Shown piece by piece: positions 63,092-64,000 of a stretch of 64,000 nt of DNA. The DNA is from Bufo bufo (Eukaryota; Chordata; Amphibia; Anura; Bufonidae): NCBI RefSeq assembly GCF_905171765.1, contig NC_053394.1, positions 156,576,756-156,640,755 of the forward strand. The letters run 5' to 3'. How positions within the stretch are numbered: position 1 is the first letter of the stretch; each line of letters opens with the position of its first letter. The notes under the pieces were generated by a model. That model was not told the origin of the DNA. It worked only from the letters and a program-made list of their open reading frames with translations, and ran no database searches. Position numbers and translations under genes: made by a program.

Positions 63092-63169
63092 CTCTCCGGT
63101 CAGCAGGCAGATGATCTCCAGGGTGAGATTTAATATAACCCCAGTCTTATCTGTCCTGTCTTTTTCCAT
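63092..63169 (-). CDS. Zinc-finger gene 2, first coding exon
   Basis: The ATG at 63167-63169 opens MEKDRTDKTGVILNLTLEII then CLLTGE, 26 codons, directly followed by the donor GTGAGG. The ILNLTLEIIxLLTGE box is the conserved N-terminal module of many frog C2H2 zinc-finger proteins and is repeated in diverged form in exon 2 (ILELANKIIELLTGE). Start choice: it is the only ATG that opens this module. Confidence 0.88.
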
Positions 63170-63644
63170 CTTCACATAATCAGCAATAATTCATCTTGAC
63201 CTCAGGGCCTATAAGAAATGGACGTCTGATCTAAAGAGTGAGATCATTTTTTACCAGGTGAGACTGAACGCAAGTGACGGGATTCATTAACGTATCAAAA
63301 ACCTGGAGCCACCAGTTAATAGCTGCTTAAATGTATTGCCTCCCCTAACCAGACCCACACATTTCAGTGCACACAGTGATGTAACACATGGCAGTAGTGA
63401 CTGGACAACACAAGGTTTTACATCCCTGCAGCCTAGATGTAGACCTGAGCAAAGGGCATTGAGGGCGAGATTTAGTTTTAGTGGTAGGTATATAAAAGCA
63501 CAGTTACGCAAATTGTTGGATGCTGCCTCTTCTACATTGGATTTATGGATCAGCTTTTGGATATGGCTCTGGAGGCACACATTTAGGGTGTCAGGACTTT
63601 ATCCTTGGTGGGTGCTGTATATATATTATTTTCATCATCATAAC
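63170..63644. other. 5' flank and probable promoter side of zinc-finger gene 2
   Basis: Sequence immediately upstream of the first coding exon, including any 5' UTR and possible non-coding first exon. No clear TATA box or CpG-rich promoter was recognised. Confidence 0.35.
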
Positions 63645-64000
63645 CAGACAGGACACCAGAGTCTGCTCCTCCTGTATTATAATAACAGACAGGACACCAC
63701 AGTCTGCTCCTCCTGTATTATAATAACAGACAGGACACCACAGTCTGCTCCTCCTGTATTATAATAACAGACAGGACACCACAGTCTGCTCCTCCTGTAT
63801 TATAATAACAGACAGGACACCACAGTCTGCTCCTCCTGTATAATAATAACAGACAGGACACCACAGTCTGCTCCTCCTGTATTATAATAACAGACAGGAC
63901 ACCAGAGTCTGCTCCTCCTGTATTATAATAACAGACAGGACACCAGAGTCTGCTCCTCCTGTATTATAATAACAGACAGGACACCAGAGTCTGCTCCTCC
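63645..64000. repeat. 41-bp minisatellite
   Basis: About 8.7 copies of a 41-bp unit, CAGACAGGACACCACAGTCT plus GCTCCTCCTGTATTATAATA plus A, run to the end of the window and continue beyond it. Units differ mainly at CCACAG/CCAGAG. The array begins about 475 bases upstream of the gene 2 start codon. Confidence 0.95.

Noticed and set aside
63645..64000. A CRISPR-like array
   Set aside because: The 41-bp units are contiguous tandem copies without unique spacers, in a vertebrate genome.

Overview
The window is vertebrate nuclear DNA, almost certainly from a frog or toad. Both protein-coding host genes are C2H2 zinc-finger genes of the type amplified in anurans: a short first exon ending in LLTGE, an acidic DEDLI exon and one long finger exon. 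The repeats also fit an anuran: DIRS, L1, L2/CR1 and Penelope-like retroelements, plus Tc1, piggyBac, hAT, T2/Kolobok-type and TAA-flanked MITE DNA transposons. I see no tRNA, rRNA or CRISPR.

Layout. 0-2.6 kb: a decayed LINE on the minus strand. 3.7-8.2 kb: the last two exons of zinc-finger gene 1 (plus strand), with foldback and T2-type MITEs in the intron. 9-17.5 kb: MITEs, a 5.3-kb non-coding piggyBac-type element (itself hit by a solo LTR) and a palindromic Penelope-like relic with hammerhead-like motifs. 17.8-29.5 kb: one 1.4-kb Tc1 element swollen to 11.7 kb by nested insertions. Inside it are a MITE, a solo LTR and a piggyBac-type element; the piggyBac-type element holds a DIRS element; the DIRS element holds two LTR-like insertions and a hAT element; and the hAT element carries a captured first exon of an EFHD1/EFHD2 (swiprosin) gene. 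29.5-37 kb: MITEs and an intact DD37E Tc1/mariner element. 37.3-43.9 kb: a complete L1 with both ORFs open. 44-49.5 kb: palindromic MITEs. 49.6-52.9 kb: an almost intact DD34E Tc1 element and a second, inverted, intact DD37E copy. 53.5-63.2 kb: zinc-finger gene 2 (minus strand), five coding exons that join in frame to 473 codons; its fourth intron contains a complete 6.25-kb hAT element with an intact 1134-aa transposase. 63.6-64 kb: a 41-bp minisatellite upstream of gene 2.

The two zinc-finger genes converge on a roughly 45-kb block made almost wholly of transposons. Many element boundaries were fixed by eye from exact target-site duplications (TSDs), which gives insertion order and supports most element calls independently of homology. 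Functional claims for transposons rest on visible catalytic motifs; activity is inference.
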